A DNA stretch of 64,000 nucleotides, from NCBI GenBank assembly GCA_016169945.1, contig JADLSH010000369.1:7086001-7150000 (forward strand). Reading direction: 5' to 3'. The notes below the pieces were generated by a model that was not told the DNA's origin, searched no databases, and worked only from the letters and a program-made list of their open reading frames with translations. Of the stretch, positions 27,601 through 39,300 are shown in pieces. The DNA is from Trachythela sp. YZ-2020. Its lineage: Eukaryota; Cnidaria; Anthozoa; Malacalcyonacea; Clavulariidae. The stretch's first letter is position 1. Each line of letters opens with the position of its first letter. The position numbers and the translations under genes were made by a program.

Positions 27601-29207
27601 TCAAGTATCTCGATTAGCCTACACTCAGGGCTGTATGCAGCATTTTTTTACCAGGGGGGGCAGTAATATTTATATGCAGACATAAGTACCCTAATGTCAA
27701 TTATTTCTCAGCCATATCAGTTAGATGTGCGCATAGGCGTACAGGCTTATAAATTTTGGGGGGTGGACATCAGTCCGCCCCACAAGCACGCGAACTCCTA
27801 GGGGGGTCCGGGGCATGTTCCCCCAGGAAATTTTGAGAAGTAGAGTCTCTAAAATGCCATTTCCTGCATTTGTGCATGGAGCGGGTGAGGAACGAAGAGA
27901 AAATATTAGTTTCATTGTTTATTGAATAATATTTGTTTCATTGTTTGTTGCAAAGAATAATCGTAAGTTGAATTTTCTCTGGGGGGCAGCTGCCCCTGCT
28001 GCCTACGGCCCTGCCTACACGATTTATTTTTACAACAATTGAAACATGTATATGTTTAATTCTTATAATTCTCCATTACATTATACATATTTAGGTTTTA
28101 ACAATTTGTGGTTGGTGGTCAAGATTTTGTAACTTTGAAGTTTTTGTGAAAGCGTATCCCAGACACATGAAAAGAATTGCTAGGAAATACAATTTCAGAG
28201 ACTCTAGGACCTCCAACCAAAGGCACTACAACATCATTCCCCACCATCAAAAACTAAACTTATCTTGCATCCCCAACATGGGACACCAAAGTTATTATGA
28301 AGAATAACAGACCTGAGCTATTTCTTCTGGTGTAGTTACTTGCTTTGACATTTCTTTTAGATGATTTACAACATGTTCAGCTGCCAAAAGTACACCTATA
28401 TTATTATAAAACTTGTTAGAAATTTTATCTTTAGTATACAGATTTAACTTTATTGTTCAATTTATGCAAGTAATGGTGAACTAAACTGCATGGGTTTAGA
28501 CCATACCTCGTCGAACTTCTTGTGGATTGGCACCTCTGGAAACTTTCTCAAAACCTTCCTTTGCAATATGTTTAGCAAGAATGGTTGCTGTTGTTGTGCC
28601 ATCACCTGCTTCTTCATTTGTATTATTTGCAACATCTTGAACTAATCGAGCTCCAAGATTTTGAAACTTGTCAGCTAATTCAATTGCTTTTGCAACTGTC
28701 ACACCATCTTTTGTAATCTTAGGTCCACCAAATGACTGCTCAATGATGACATTTCGACCCTGAATAAATACCATAGTAACAAGGCTGATATATGCAAATT
28801 ATAGTACATACAGTACAAATGTTTCTTTAGTTTTTAGAATGGAAATTTCTAAAATTTTTGTCTACCTTGACCTTATATCATCAAAAGATGAGCTAACAAT
28901 TGGCCTAATTTGAATCACCAGGTTGGTATGCATTAGGTACACTTCAACGAAGTGTTCAAGTTACATTTACTCAATTATTAAATATATTACGTTAAAGTAG
29001 TAAGTAAAATACCTTAGGGCCAAGTGTAGCAGCAACGGCTTCTGCTAATATATCGACACCTTTCAACATTGCAGATCTTCCATCCCGACCAAATTTTAGT
29101 TCTTTAGCATTGCAGCTACTTGAAGTACTCAGGCATGCAGCAAATTGCGGGGTCAACACCCTTTTAGTAAGATGGGTTGAGCGTAAAAGACTAGGAAGAC
29201 GATACAT
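15660..29207 (-). CDS. HSPD1: 60 kDa mitochondrial chaperonin HSP60
   Basis: This is the group I chaperonin that folds imported proteins in the mitochondrial matrix with HSP10. Ten coding exons join in frame: 29207-29013, 28759-28507, 28395-28313, 27462-27367, 25784-25691, 19602-19434, 19051-18952, 18101-17856, 17350-17087 and 15908-15660 (TAA at 15662-15660). They give 582 aa against 573 in human. [20 protein letters not shown] is a typical matrix presequence. The body has [19 protein letters not shown], the ATP-binding [49 protein letters not shown] and [14 protein letters not shown], and ends in the usual GGM-repeat tail. A strong acceptor (TTTTTTGCAG) lies one base before the ATG, so a non-coding first exon probably lies upstream, as in human HSPD1. 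Intron 5 (25690-19603) contains a sense-oriented LINE. HSP10 lies divergently beyond 33 kb. Confidence 0.97.
16100..16298. mobile_element. MITE-like inverted repeat in HSP60 intron 9
   Basis: CAATAGACCTCCTCAGCTT at 16100-16118 and AAGCTGAGGAGGTCTATTG at 16280-16298 are perfect complements. An inner pair, CCTTTTGAGATATGT and CATATCTCAAAAGG, extends the stem. No coding content. Confidence 0.7.
16501..16712. repeat. Inverted repeat enclosing telomere-like sequence
   Basis: ACTTGTTTCCATCTT near 16502 and AGATGGAAACAAGTG near 16698 are inverted. Each is followed inward by a diverged pair around TGACATTACG / CGTAACGTCA. Between them, 16578-16629, lies a degenerate run of CCCTAA/CCTTAAA words that resembles the animal telomere repeat. 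It is probably a MITE rather than a true interstitial telomere. Confidence 0.55.
18110..18430. repeat. GGTAA minisatellite in HSP60 intron 7
   Basis: The stretch is built almost only from AGGTAA, AAGGGTAA and AGGCAA words on the plus strand (C/T-rich on the transcribed strand). It begins a few bases from the acceptor of HSP60 exon 8 (18102-18103), so it supplies or overlaps its pyrimidine tract. A shorter patch of the same kind recurs at 18858-18900. Confidence 0.85.
18483..18631. mobile_element. PIF-Harbinger-type MITE (TTA duplication)
   Basis: Ends AGGCTCTTTTCCACTC and GAGTGGAAAAGAGCCT are nearly perfect inverted repeats with further complementarity inside (ACTCGCAA / TTGCGAGT). The flanks are TTA at 18480-18482 and 18632-18634, the 3-bp target duplication expected of PIF-Harbinger elements. 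Confidence 0.8.
18635..18707 (-). tRNA. tRNA-like sequence, degenerate (pseudo-tRNA or SINE head)
   Basis: On the minus strand a D arm with A-box TAGTTCAGTTGG and a T arm with B-box GGTTCAATTCC are well formed (GCAGG/CCTGC stem). The anticodon arm has a mismatch and lacks U33, and the acceptor stem has two mismatches. It is therefore probably a tRNA pseudogene or a tRNA-derived SINE head. It sits in HSP60 intron 7 directly against the MITE at 18483-18631. Confidence 0.5.
21440..21716. mobile_element. Long-hairpin MITE in HSP60 intron 5
   Basis: The region is an almost complete palindrome centred near 21582: GACTTTTGCGAGATGGCG and its complement, AAGCCCGACGAC and its complement, and TACGAGATTT/AAATCTCGTA at the centre. 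The right end is TTGCTAAAGCTCCCT. A solo copy of that end, inverted (AGGGAGCTTTAGCA), lies at about 20070-20105. Confidence 0.7.
21785..25275 (-). mobile_element. LINE retrotransposon, CR1/L2-Jockey group, copy 1
   Basis: An apurinic endonuclease domain is read at about 25000-24180 ([34 protein letters not shown]). It is followed after a frameshift by the connector (24152-23670) and then by reverse transcriptase at 23517-22132, with [40 protein letters not shown] and the catalytic YADDT. The C-terminus is of the YNTRNKNNL...KQRLEYHA type. The 3' region ends near 21785 in an ATAAATAAATAA tail. Two frame breaks make it inactive. It sits in HSP60 intron 5 in the same orientation as the gene. Confidence 0.92.
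27626..28013. mobile_element. hAT-like MITE in HSP60 intron 3
   Basis: The element begins CAGGGCTGTATGCAGCA and ends GCTGCCTACGGCCCTG. The flanks match at seven of eight bases (CCTACACT / CCTACACG). Internally it carries G-rich words (GGGGGGTCCGGGGCATG, CCATTTCCTGCAT) also found at 63529-63782 and at 29930-30010, so this is a dispersed family. Confidence 0.75.
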
Positions 29208-30818
29208 TCTGCAAAAAATCAAGGAGAGTAATTTAATTTTTTAAGAGTATAAGAATGATATGAATAAGTCAATTCGTAGAGTCGACTGGGCATCGAAATG
29301 ACACATTATGCATCAGTGCACAACTCGAAAGCTTTTAGCTACTTTGGGCACTGCGCACGCCTCATTTATTTTATAAATCACATTATGTTTGTTTTCTTTA
29401 ATATATTTATGTAAAGGCTATGTAAATGTCAATTGTAGCATGTACTTCCAATAAATTGAATTGAATTATAACATGTAGCTGAGGCTGGAAGAATTGTTCT
29501 AATTAAACTGTTCAATTATCCATTTGAGTTTCACATATAGCGACAATAGAACTGCCATTAAATATTGGAATATATTTTCTAACTTGAAGCAAGTCAACCA
29601 TGCGAAAAACTACTTGACATCTTCAAACAACTTTTGCATTTTGAAATGACAATTATGGTGTAAATAGAACTTTGTGTTGCCAACCTAGAAATCGGTGTCA
29701 ATTACTGTAGAAATGCAAGTTACATTGCAATGATCATAATGAAAATGACTCACTTCCATTAAACTCGCAACCCGAATCAGCTGTTAATATGTTTTTAAGG
29801 TTTATATGGCAATACACTGTTTTATAATATGCTGGCAGGGGCATACATATTGATTTTGGCTAGGAGATAAAATCTCAAAATGACTTTCCTAAAAGTTTAA
29901 CAAGGGGGGCTCTCTGATACAAAGGCGTATACCGGAAAAAAATTTGGGGGGCAGATGACAGGCTGCCCGAGTCGCTCAGAGTCTCTGAAACAGCATTTCC
30001 TGCATTCTGGCGTGAGATTTTCCTCCAGTTTGTACTTAAACATGCATATAATTATATTAACATTTATTTTGCTTATTCTATTTGTTTGCCTGACTTTTGT
30101 TAAAAATTTGCCTGACTTTTAGTGTTTCCAAACTTATGGCATGCTCTGATTAGTCTGATATACATTGCTAACAGAGTTGAAAAATGTTGGAGTTAAAAGA
30201 AAGTCGAATTTTTCTAGAAAGGCCGCTTATAGATTATAGAACACGAAATTTCACCTCATCTTTTTATGATAACATTGCAAAAACCACTTAAAATGACTAA
30301 ATAACTTGCTTGATTCCTTCGTGATATTCAATTTTGTTTCATATGTATCATCACTGTGCTACCCATTGGTTTGCATTAGCACAGTTGTGTATATGGGAGT
30401 GATAGAACCGATGTTTATTGTTATATGTGAGATGTTTATTGTTATATGTGAAATCATTCTTGTTGGAAGTGATTAAATTATATGAAATTAACAGTTTCAA
30501 GCATGGACATAATGCAATATCTAAAGAATTATAAAGGGGGGCTAAGCCAAATTTAGGCAATAAGCTAATTTTGTCAGTTTTGGCTTAGAGTTCACTGGTT
30601 TTGGCCTCCTGTCTCAACTAGTCTGTTTTATTGGCCTATATGAACTATACAAGTTCCTTATTTTGCCAATTGTTGCTGTTATATAAATGTTCTGGTTTTA
30701 TGATATAAATTTTGCCTTCTTGCTAAAATTACATCATGTAATCACAGTAGCTTTTCAGGGTCTTTTAACCCTACCAACAAACTTATGTGCACATTTCCTC
30801 TACTCCTTTCAAACATCT

Positions 30819-30913
30819 CAAACCGGTTTGGAAAATAAACAAACATTGAACTAATTTTAAACACACAAAGGCTATAATTAGTTCAATGTTTGTTTATTTT
30901 CCAAACCGGTTTG
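30819..30913. repeat. 38-bp perfect hairpin between HSP60 and HSP10
   Basis: Positions 30819-30856 and 30876-30913 are exact reverse complements with a 19-base loop. Each arm itself starts with the palindrome AAACCGGTTT. The lack of any mismatch means it is young or maintained. No element-type flanking duplication is obvious. Confidence 0.9.
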
Positions 30914-30968
30914 ACATGTTTTTACAAACAGCCAATCACATGCGAAGTGAGATTTGCAATCGATTTGA

Positions 30969-31073
30969 CCAGAGGCTCTTTCACCTCGTATTTATTTCGC
31001 CTCGCCGTTGTTTTGCCTCGCCGTTGTTTTGCCTCGCCATTGTTTTGCCTCGCCATTCTTTAAGAGCCTCTGG
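30969..31073. repeat. Small inverted-repeat element with internal tandem array
   Basis: CCAGAGGCTCTT and AAGAGCCTCTGG form the ends. Inside, a 16-bp unit (GCCGTTGTTTTGCCTC and variants with CCATT) is repeated about four times at roughly 31000-31060. Confidence 0.7.
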
Positions 31074-31162
31074 AACCAGGGTAATTTTCCCCCATCCCCT
31101 GTGCGCAAATTTCCTCCATAGGGGGAGGGGGGTATATCTTTTCTGGAATTCTCAGTTCTTTT

Positions 31163-31243
31163 ACTGCAGTGAAAACAATCCAAACTGCAGTGAAAACAAT
31201 CCAAACTGCAGTGAAAACAATCCAAACTGCAGTGAAAACATTG
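31163..31243. repeat. 21-bp tandem repeat, four units
   Basis: The unit ACTGCAGTGAAAACAATCCA followed by A is repeated three times exactly, and a fourth unit is partial. Each contains the palindrome CTGCAG. The array lies in the spacer between the chaperonin genes. Confidence 0.9.
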
Positions 31244-32912
31244 TAAAAACAAATAAATTCCATAGATTATCTGCTCTATTGAACATCACCACTTTGAAGT
31301 CGTACCAAAATGGGAGTGTGTGACATCAACCCGGTGTGGCGGTGCGAGATTATCCTTGTGCTGAAATTGTATTTGAATTACTGCGCATGCTCCAAACTGG
31401 GCCTGCAATCCTAGAACATGCTACAGCGGTCTGATATTGTATATTGAGTATTCGAGTTTCAAATACTACAAATTCACAAAAAGTTAAGATTTAAACTGAA
31501 TCCATCCAACATTCAACTAGTAACAACAAACATTTTTAAGGGCAGAAGCTAAATAGATGATAAGTTATAGAGATTGTTTTCTGTATATTTGTTTACCAAG
31601 TCAAGACGACCAGTTGACAACTATTTACATATGTACATATAATAATACTATATTCGCAACATTTATAATACACGATCCAAAAATGTAGCCACAGAAGAGA
31701 AATGTCCAAAAGGAATACAAAAAAGCAAAGATTTTGAAGAGATTTTTGATGTTTTTTTATCCTAGTTCGAAGACAACGTGTTTGCAACTAGCTGAAACAA
31801 TCTGAGCACAGTAAAGAGTCATCGCAAGCTCAGTAGCTTACTGTGCATGTACAGATCAATTAAGATCATTTTCAGCAGGATACACTCTCTGACAACAACA
31901 CCTGAACACAGAATAACTCATTGCCAAATAGCTGGGAGGGAGACAGGCATATTTGTAATTTCTATTCAACACCAAAATGTACATGTTTTTTGATAAAATA
32001 TTATTGAGAAATATTAAAACCCCAACACCCACAACTGACCAACACACCTCTGGTCACGTATATTTCTATTGTCCATGCTCGTATAGTCATATACTCATTT
32101 TCTGTACACAATTATAATATCAACCCTTCATATTACTACAAAAATTAGTACTACACAATCGCACACGTACAAATAATATACAAACACAACCAACATTTAT
32201 TTGCAATAAAACTATGATATAGGTATTAGGCAACATTGGACAATTTAATACTCGCACATGGCACTTGATATGGCATGTAGCTGTAGCACATGACCAGAGG
32301 TAAAAAAATTACCCTCATTTAAAATTGTGATTTCAAAACCCATTATCAAAGCTTAAAATTAAAACTACACATAAAACATAGTCTATCCATACCTGAACTT
32401 CAAAGAATATCAAAGAGAATGGGGAACAAAGATCTGCTTAATTCTGCACCAGAAAGAGACAGCACGTGTTGTAACCTTCGATCAACTTGCATCAGGCACA
32501 GTATCAGGCAATTACGATTGCTCATGCGTACAACAATTTTTGCGCAATATTTAAAATCTCATACATCAAAAGATCATACCACGTGTCTACGATTTTTATA
32601 ACTTTATTAAATCTTGTCATTTATTATCAAACATCTTTCTGATGAGAAATTATCCATGTAGTCTGTTTACTGCCTGGTTACTTACTCTTATCTTTAGCTC
32701 TTTTATAGGTTAGAATGTTTCTTCTTGTAGTACTGGTATTATATAAACTACCATCTAAACATATAAACTAAACATACCATGAAATGGGTGTGGTTTATGG
32801 CCTAGTTTTGTTCAAAAAGGGTGAACAATGATATAACATCAAACCAGCCTTTTATTTTTATTTTCCACATTTTCTTTCATTCTCATTTGGTTTACATGCA
32901 GTTGATCGACCC

Positions 32913-33092
32913 CAGTGGCGCCGTTAAGGGGGGGGCGAGGGGGCGCCCGCCCCAATAATAAAAAAAATGGTTTCAGATTCGTCAAAAAATCTGGTGACAA
33001 GGGGTGACGTGGTGTATAGAGAGAATGAACTTTGTGCTGTAAAGTTTCTCTCCAAAACCTCCAAAAAAAAAATAAATCCTGGCGCGCCACTG
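32913..33092. mobile_element. hAT-type MITE just upstream of HSP10
   Basis: The ends are CAGTGGCGCC and GGCGCGCCACTG, flanked by the exact 8-mer ATCGACCC at 32905-32912 and 33093-33100. The interior matches, inverted, the element at 63529-63782. It sits only 180 bp upstream of the HSP10 start codon and so may fall in the shared promoter. Confidence 0.88.
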
Positions 33093-33271
33093 ATCGACCC
33101 TAGATCCTATTGGCTGGCTATTGATGGTATCGTGTAATCGTGTTCTAGCGTCTACTTTTCAATGATGTGATTTTACGCTCTTTCATTAAAAAGAATTACG
33201 CAAGAAAATTTACTCCCATTTTCTGCATTGCGCACGTGTGTTGGTTTATTAGAAGACAGATTTTCTTAAAA

Positions 33272-35568
33272 ATGGTGAGAAATTTATACTTGTCGCGATT
33301 GTTTTTTTGACTGTTTAGTGTATTATTTATAGATAATTGTTTACAGATGATTGGTAGTGAAACAAAATTGAAAGATTTACAGTAAATATACAGAAATCGT
33401 CAGCTGTAAATGTGTTTGAAGGGTGAAGTATTTGTGTTAAACTGTGTTCAGATGTGTATACTATTAAATTTGGTTGCGTTGTGAGATGGCAGTGTCATTT
33501 ATATTAATGTGAAAATGAACACTTGTATGGCTCTAAACAAATGTGTACAAATTCAGCTCCATGACTAAATTTCTGTAAGGGGAGGGGGGGTTAGCCTGGG
33601 GGGATTTATTATTTATGGACATGAGCAGTACTCATGATGAGCATATAAAGGGTAAATAGATTTCATCCCATCCTGTAACCGCAGGCATACCCCCAAATGT
33701 TTTATATCACCCCCTCTTTATACAAAAACAAATTGGGTTGTTATTGTGCATTATATTTTTAGGCTGCAGCTATTAGAAAGTTACGACCATTACTTGATAG
33801 AGTCATTGTAGAAAAACTTCTGCCTGAAACAGTAAGTGACTTTGTAACTTTACAGTAGCCTCAGTGGCAGACACTTTGTGAGATATTGAGGTGCAAATTA
33901 GGTTGCCAACATATTCCCACTCTTGCTGCTACAAATCACAGTCTTTAAAATATTTTTGGCTTTCATTTAATTCAAATTTCCTAATAATATCTCGAAACTG
34001 TGAGATTATGTGACAGGCAACATACTTTCCCAAACCAGTGTTTATAACCCAGAATTGCCGCACACCTACAAGACTGTATGTGTCAAATGTCATCAAGCTC
34101 GTCCTTTGGATTCACTCAGTAACACTCTGTGCTGCTAGTGCACTTTCTTATATTGTGAGGTTATTCATTGACCTTTTTATATTTGTTAACTTTTTGTTGT
34201 GATGTACTATTTAGTGTTTAACTCTTTGTATATATGATATTTTTTATGTATTTTGTACCTATGGGGAACCCGTTATTGGAGCTTCGGCTCTGTGGGTACG
34301 CACTACCTGTATTGGGTGAAATAAATAAAAAGGCCATGTTATGCTGGTTGACCCCCCACCTCCTCCATAGTTTTTGCCTCCTTTTTATCTGAAATCTATT
34401 TAGTTTAATAGAGCATGACCTCCAGTTAAAATATGTATCTGTGAACTCATAGAAATACTGATATAACAAAATACAAATTATTGATTATATTATATTATAG
34501 ACAACAAAAGGTGGAGTTATTCTACCAGAGCAAGGGTTGGGTAAAGTACTCAGAGGAACAGTCCTATCTGCTGGTCCTGGTAGCAGGGATAATGTGAGTA
34601 TAACTGTATAAGAAAAAAGCTTAATTTTTACACTTGAAGTTTGTCCATTATGGTATTTCTGTAATTGCTTGTATTTTTGGGAAATTCTTGGGAAAGGGGG
34701 AACTAAGGAAAGAGGCCTGCTGTAAAACCTGGCTTTCATGACCAAATGCCCTAATCTGAGCATGATAAATTTAATAATTACCAATACTGTTCACTTGAAA
34801 AATGGGGAAAACCTGTATTTGCTTGTGTGTGTACATGTCAATCAAGTGAAAACCTGTATTTGCTTGTGTGTATACATGTCAATCAAGTGAAAAGAAATGT
34901 TTTTGCTCATGGGTGAATATGTCAATCAAATAAGTTGTTGACCAATCAAATTCAACATTAAATTCAATGGCATAATTGTCATGAAAGGCAGGTTTTACTG
35001 CAGGCCTGGTCTCTTTCTCTCCCCCAAGATATTTTAAGACCCAAACCCCACAAAAGGGCCGGTTATGCAGGCTACCAATTAATGGGAGAGCTGCACTGAC
35101 TAGTGTCAGAAAGACTATAATGAACAATAATCTCCCTCTTTCACTCCATCTGGAAAAGTAAACATCAACCAGTAATTACCAAAATAACCACATTCCAAAG
35201 TCTTGGAAATTCTGGTTCCATGCAGCATTTTACAGATATTTGACAAATATATGTACAGGCTATGATAAAGTGCTGAGATATAAATTTATTTCTATTATTT
35301 CATTCAGTTACTCATAAAGATATCTTAACTAAGTGGTTGGTTAATTTATTTCTTACTAGAGTGGTAATGTTATACCAGTTAGTGTAAAAGAAGGTGACCA
35401 AGTGTTGCTTCCTGAATACGGTGGCACTAAAATAAAACTCGAGGAGAAGGTAAAGCATTGGAAATTAACTTTAACAGCTAAGTCTTCTTGCTTTTAACCT
35501 GCTATTTTTCTTTCTAGGAATATCATATATATCGCGATGCTGAAATTCTAGGAATTTTCTCAGAATAA
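33272..35568 (+). CDS. HSPE1: 10 kDa mitochondrial chaperonin HSP10
   Basis: HSP10 forms the seven-subunit lid of the HSP60 chamber in mitochondria. Five exons join in frame: 33272-33274 (the ATG alone), 33763-33831, 34501-34593, 35360-35449 and 35518-35568, ending TAA at 35566-35568. The 101-aa product matches the family length of about 102. Recognisable parts are AAAIRKLRPLLDRVIVEK, the mobile loop TTKGGVILPE, GKVLRGTVLSAGPGSRDN, the signature VKEGDQVLLPEYGGTK and the C-terminal EYHIYRDAEILGIF. Exon 1 contributes only the start codon, directly followed by a GTGAGA donor. The first AATAAA overlaps the stop codon. The gene is divergent from HSP60 and convergent with the pterin fusion gene 0.8 kb away. 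Confidence 0.96.
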
Positions 35569-36378
35569 AATATGGACACAATCTTGTAAGAAAGAATGAA
35601 AAAATTTAATACATTGTCACATATGAACAATATTAAAATTAGTCTTTCCTGCTCTCTGTATTTCTTAAAATCTAAAACTTTAAAATATTTGTGTTGCTAT
35701 ATATATACTTGCTTAGCCTACTTACAGTAAATAACACTCCATAAAATGTCGTTTTATTGTTTCTGTTCTGCGAAATTAATGCCAAATTAATGCTTTGCTT
35801 AATTAAATGCGCAAAACTTTTACTGTTTTCCCTTTTTAGTTCTTGTATTCTTGTATTTAATAGGCAAAAAAAATTATGTTTCTGGTCAGCGCGCGCGTCA
35901 TTTTTAACAGTAAGTGCTTCATCTTCTGGAGCATTACAGCTCTGGCCCCACCCTAACCCTGACGCCCTGCGGGCTTCTGCCTTGGCCTTATGTATCGTAA
36001 ATCCATAAAATATTGTCATTGTGTTTGATAATATATATGAATCCATAAAATATTGTCCTTGCAAGTTTATGGTCAGATCATTGTTCTTTTGCCGTTTTGG
36101 TTTCGTTTTCGTATAATAACACAACCATACATAAAAAATAAGCTGTCGTGTTTTGTTTCTGAACTTCTGGCGAGGCCGATGCTAATAGCGTAGGACGGGA
36201 ACCTGGCGACGGGCCTTCCTGGAAACCGCGTCAAAGTGTTTTCAATCTTTCAGGTAGTTCAGACGCAAACCACATCAGCTTATAGTAGAATACTATCAGT
36301 TGTTGTTATACTACAATAGCTGCAAATTTATGTGATGTTGTGCAAAGTGCAATGTCACAAATTAAGCTCCCAGAAATA
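35569..36378. other. Convergent 3' spacer between HSP10 and pterin gene
   Basis: No exon is seen. Short direct repeats of AATCCATAAAATATTGTC occur near 35998 and 36040. Both neighbouring genes end here. Confidence 0.5.
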
Positions 36379-39300
36379 TTACTGGTGAAGAGTTCTACCA
36401 CCGTCTACACGCATTATTTGACCAGTGACGTACTTCGCATTCGATACCAGGTACTCCACTGTAGACATAATGTCGCTAGGGTCACCTATTCCTTTCAATG
36501 GTATTTTTGAGATGAGATCATGCTTCATTTGATCACTTGTTGATGAGTCGTATGTATTAGGCATGAGTATAGCACCAGGTGATATGGCATTCACTCGGAC
36601 ATAGGGAGCAAATTCTTTAGCTAAAGATAACGTACACATCTGCAGACCAGCCTTGGAGATGCAGTAAACTGAGTGATCAGAGAGTGGGCGGTCTGCGTGG
36701 ATGTCTACCATATTTATAATACAGCCATTTGATGTCTTCAAGCTTTCAAATGCAGCCTACGTTGCAAGAAAAACCTGAATAAATTTGTTTAGAATGTAGA
36801 ACACTAAACTTTACTTTAATGCTATTGGTTCTCCAACTGCTGTCCCAGAGGCTAACCCTAAGGACCCGTGTAAATCAGATTGGGACGAAGTCTGTGCGGG
36901 AAGATTTCGTTTCGGTCATAGTGTTGTCGCTAGTCACTGTTTACGTGAGACTAATTCGGAAAATTGCTCAGACCAGTCCGGGAGTCATCCTGCTAGCTAG
37001 ATCAAACCGACTATCTCCAAGCCGGGACAAATTCTTGCGGAATAAATGCAAAACAAGCTATGTTTTGGGATTTGGAATAACGTTGAAAATACACAGTTGC
37101 AGACAAGTTTAAGAATGGATGACGAGAATGAAATAGTAAATAATTTTCTCGTGTAATCAGGTCGAGTTACTGTATCTGTAGCTGCTTACGTCATTTCATC
37201 CTACCTGTGACAAAAAGAATGGTGCAGACATGTTTGTTTGCATAAAGTCATCCCAAATATCCTCAGTAACTTGGCCAATTTCAGTTGGATAAAATTGAGA
37301 CGCATTGTTGACCAAAACATCTAATCTTCCCCAAGTTCCCAGACATTCATTAATGATCCTTTCTGCTGTCTTCTTGGTATTTAGAGTTAGATTTCCTTGG
37401 ACAACACTGGCTGAACCTGGGTGAATACTGTAACATCGAGAAATAGCGTTGTAAAAATCATCAATAGCTGAATTGATGTTAGAAGACGAATTTCCGTCTA
37501 AGACGGGAAACTTGTCTGACGGGTTTCCGTCTGATATGAAGAGCTATCGGACGAGTAAATCTGAAAAATTCCGAAACCCTCAATCTTAGTCTCTTTTTTA
37601 TGTTACAAGCAGAAACTCGTCTTATTCGTCTGAAACTCGATTTATTCGTCTGATATAAATTCAAGACGAGTTTCCGGTCTTTCTAGACGGAAATCCGTGT
37701 TCTAATATGAATTCGGCTAATAATTTATGAAGAATGTGAAATGAAATTATGTTAAGCTAATTATTGTCCTAGGCGAATAAAGATTGTTCCTTATTTCAAA
37801 CTGATATCTGGACAGCAGCCAGTGAAGACAGCGTAGATGAAATAGAGAAAAATATCGTTTGTGACAGGAAAAGCCGGAAACAGTGTTGAGGCCGGTGCTG
37901 CTGTACGGAGTTGAATCAGATGAACCATGCAGAGAAATGAAGACCGGGTGAGAAGGACGGAGATGTGAATGTTGAAGCCTAGGGCTAGGGTTTTTACTGA
38001 AGGACAAGATAAGGAATGAAGAGATGAAAAGAACATGTGGGGTGGTAGACATTGCAGAAAGAGTTAAGGAGGCAAGGCTGAGATAGTATGGTTAGGACAT
38101 GACCAAGGATAGAGAGGTCAGTCTGGGACTAGAGCTTGGTACTTCTTCAAAATTTCATTCAAAAATATATAGCAGACATACACTATATACAGTCGAACCT
38201 ATTATTAACGGCGAACAACGGCGATCATTTCAAATGTCTGCTAATTAGAGGTGTTCTCAGGATGTGTCCGTTAATTAAAAGTTCGACTGTATTTTGATTT
38301 ATCCAAAAGTAACACAGTTGTACCTGTTTAGTTTTTGGCACAATAAGGCCGCTTCATCTTTAGATGTGTTGTAATGAATCATAACGTTATACCCCATGTC
38401 GTGAAGTTTTGTTGTAATACAAGCACCAAGACGTTTTGCGGCACCAGTGACTAGAACAACACGTTGTTCACTGTTTCCAGGATTAGTTCCATTTTCCAAT
38501 GTGTCTTTGTCAACTGATCCATTCGCGTGCGCATTTGCTTCACCGTTCGTTGATAATTCCTTGTTGGTTACGTCATATATATCGACCATCGGAAAATATG
38601 ACATGAAAGTTTTTCCACAAAGTTCTGTTGCTATTGAGCTTAGAGATTTCTTCGCCACTGGATGTATAAAATCTGGACTGAGATCAGCAAGCGGTACGAT
38701 CACATGACGTAAGCTCAGCATATCAGGATCAGGAATAACATACGGGATATCTTCATCTGCTGACGCCATCTTGAATTGTATGTTGTTCTCGCCCCACAAT
38801 GCAATGTCGATATCGATTGTTCTGGGAGCGTTCTTATTTCCGAGAACTCGAACTCTTCCTAGTTGTGTTTCTATCTCATGAAGAATCTTCTTTAACCTTT
38901 AATGAACATTTGAAAAAGAAATGGATATAGTCTAGGACCTGTAAAGGAGTTTGTATGCATTTCATTTAGGACAGATTATCTCAACTGTTTTAGGGTAAAA
39001 TGACCATGGCGGTCAACATGGCATATGTGCCAAAACCCGAATCCAGGCGAAAAAGTCGAAAAAAAATACGCCCAGAAACGGTCGGCACGGTCTAGCTAAT
39101 CCTCCTGAACAAGCTAAGCAGCCAAGCCTTTTGATAGCTTATAGTGTTTAGAATGCTTTGGGTAGTCACTGGTCACTGGAGGGTGAAATTAGTATATATA
39201 TTTGTTTTACATGAAACTATGCACCATCCCCAGGTCAACTGCTAATTATGCATCAAATTACTCATCACCTGCAAAGTCTATGTTTTCTTATTTCCCAAAC

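Larger units (their letters stand above)
29208..33271. promoter_or_regulatory. Divergent spacer between HSP60 and HSP10
   Basis: The two chaperonin genes face away from each other across this 4-kb stretch, an arrangement shared with other animals in which one region drives both. A 5'-UTR intron of HSP60 probably occupies much of it (acceptor next to the HSP60 ATG). Possible regulatory words are CTGCGCATGC at 31381-31390 and TGCGCACGTG at 33229-33238 (both resemble NRF-1 or E-box sites) and ATTGG (inverted CCAAT) near 33110. I could not find a convincing heat-shock element with three good GAA units. The exact promoter is not resolved. Confidence 0.45.
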
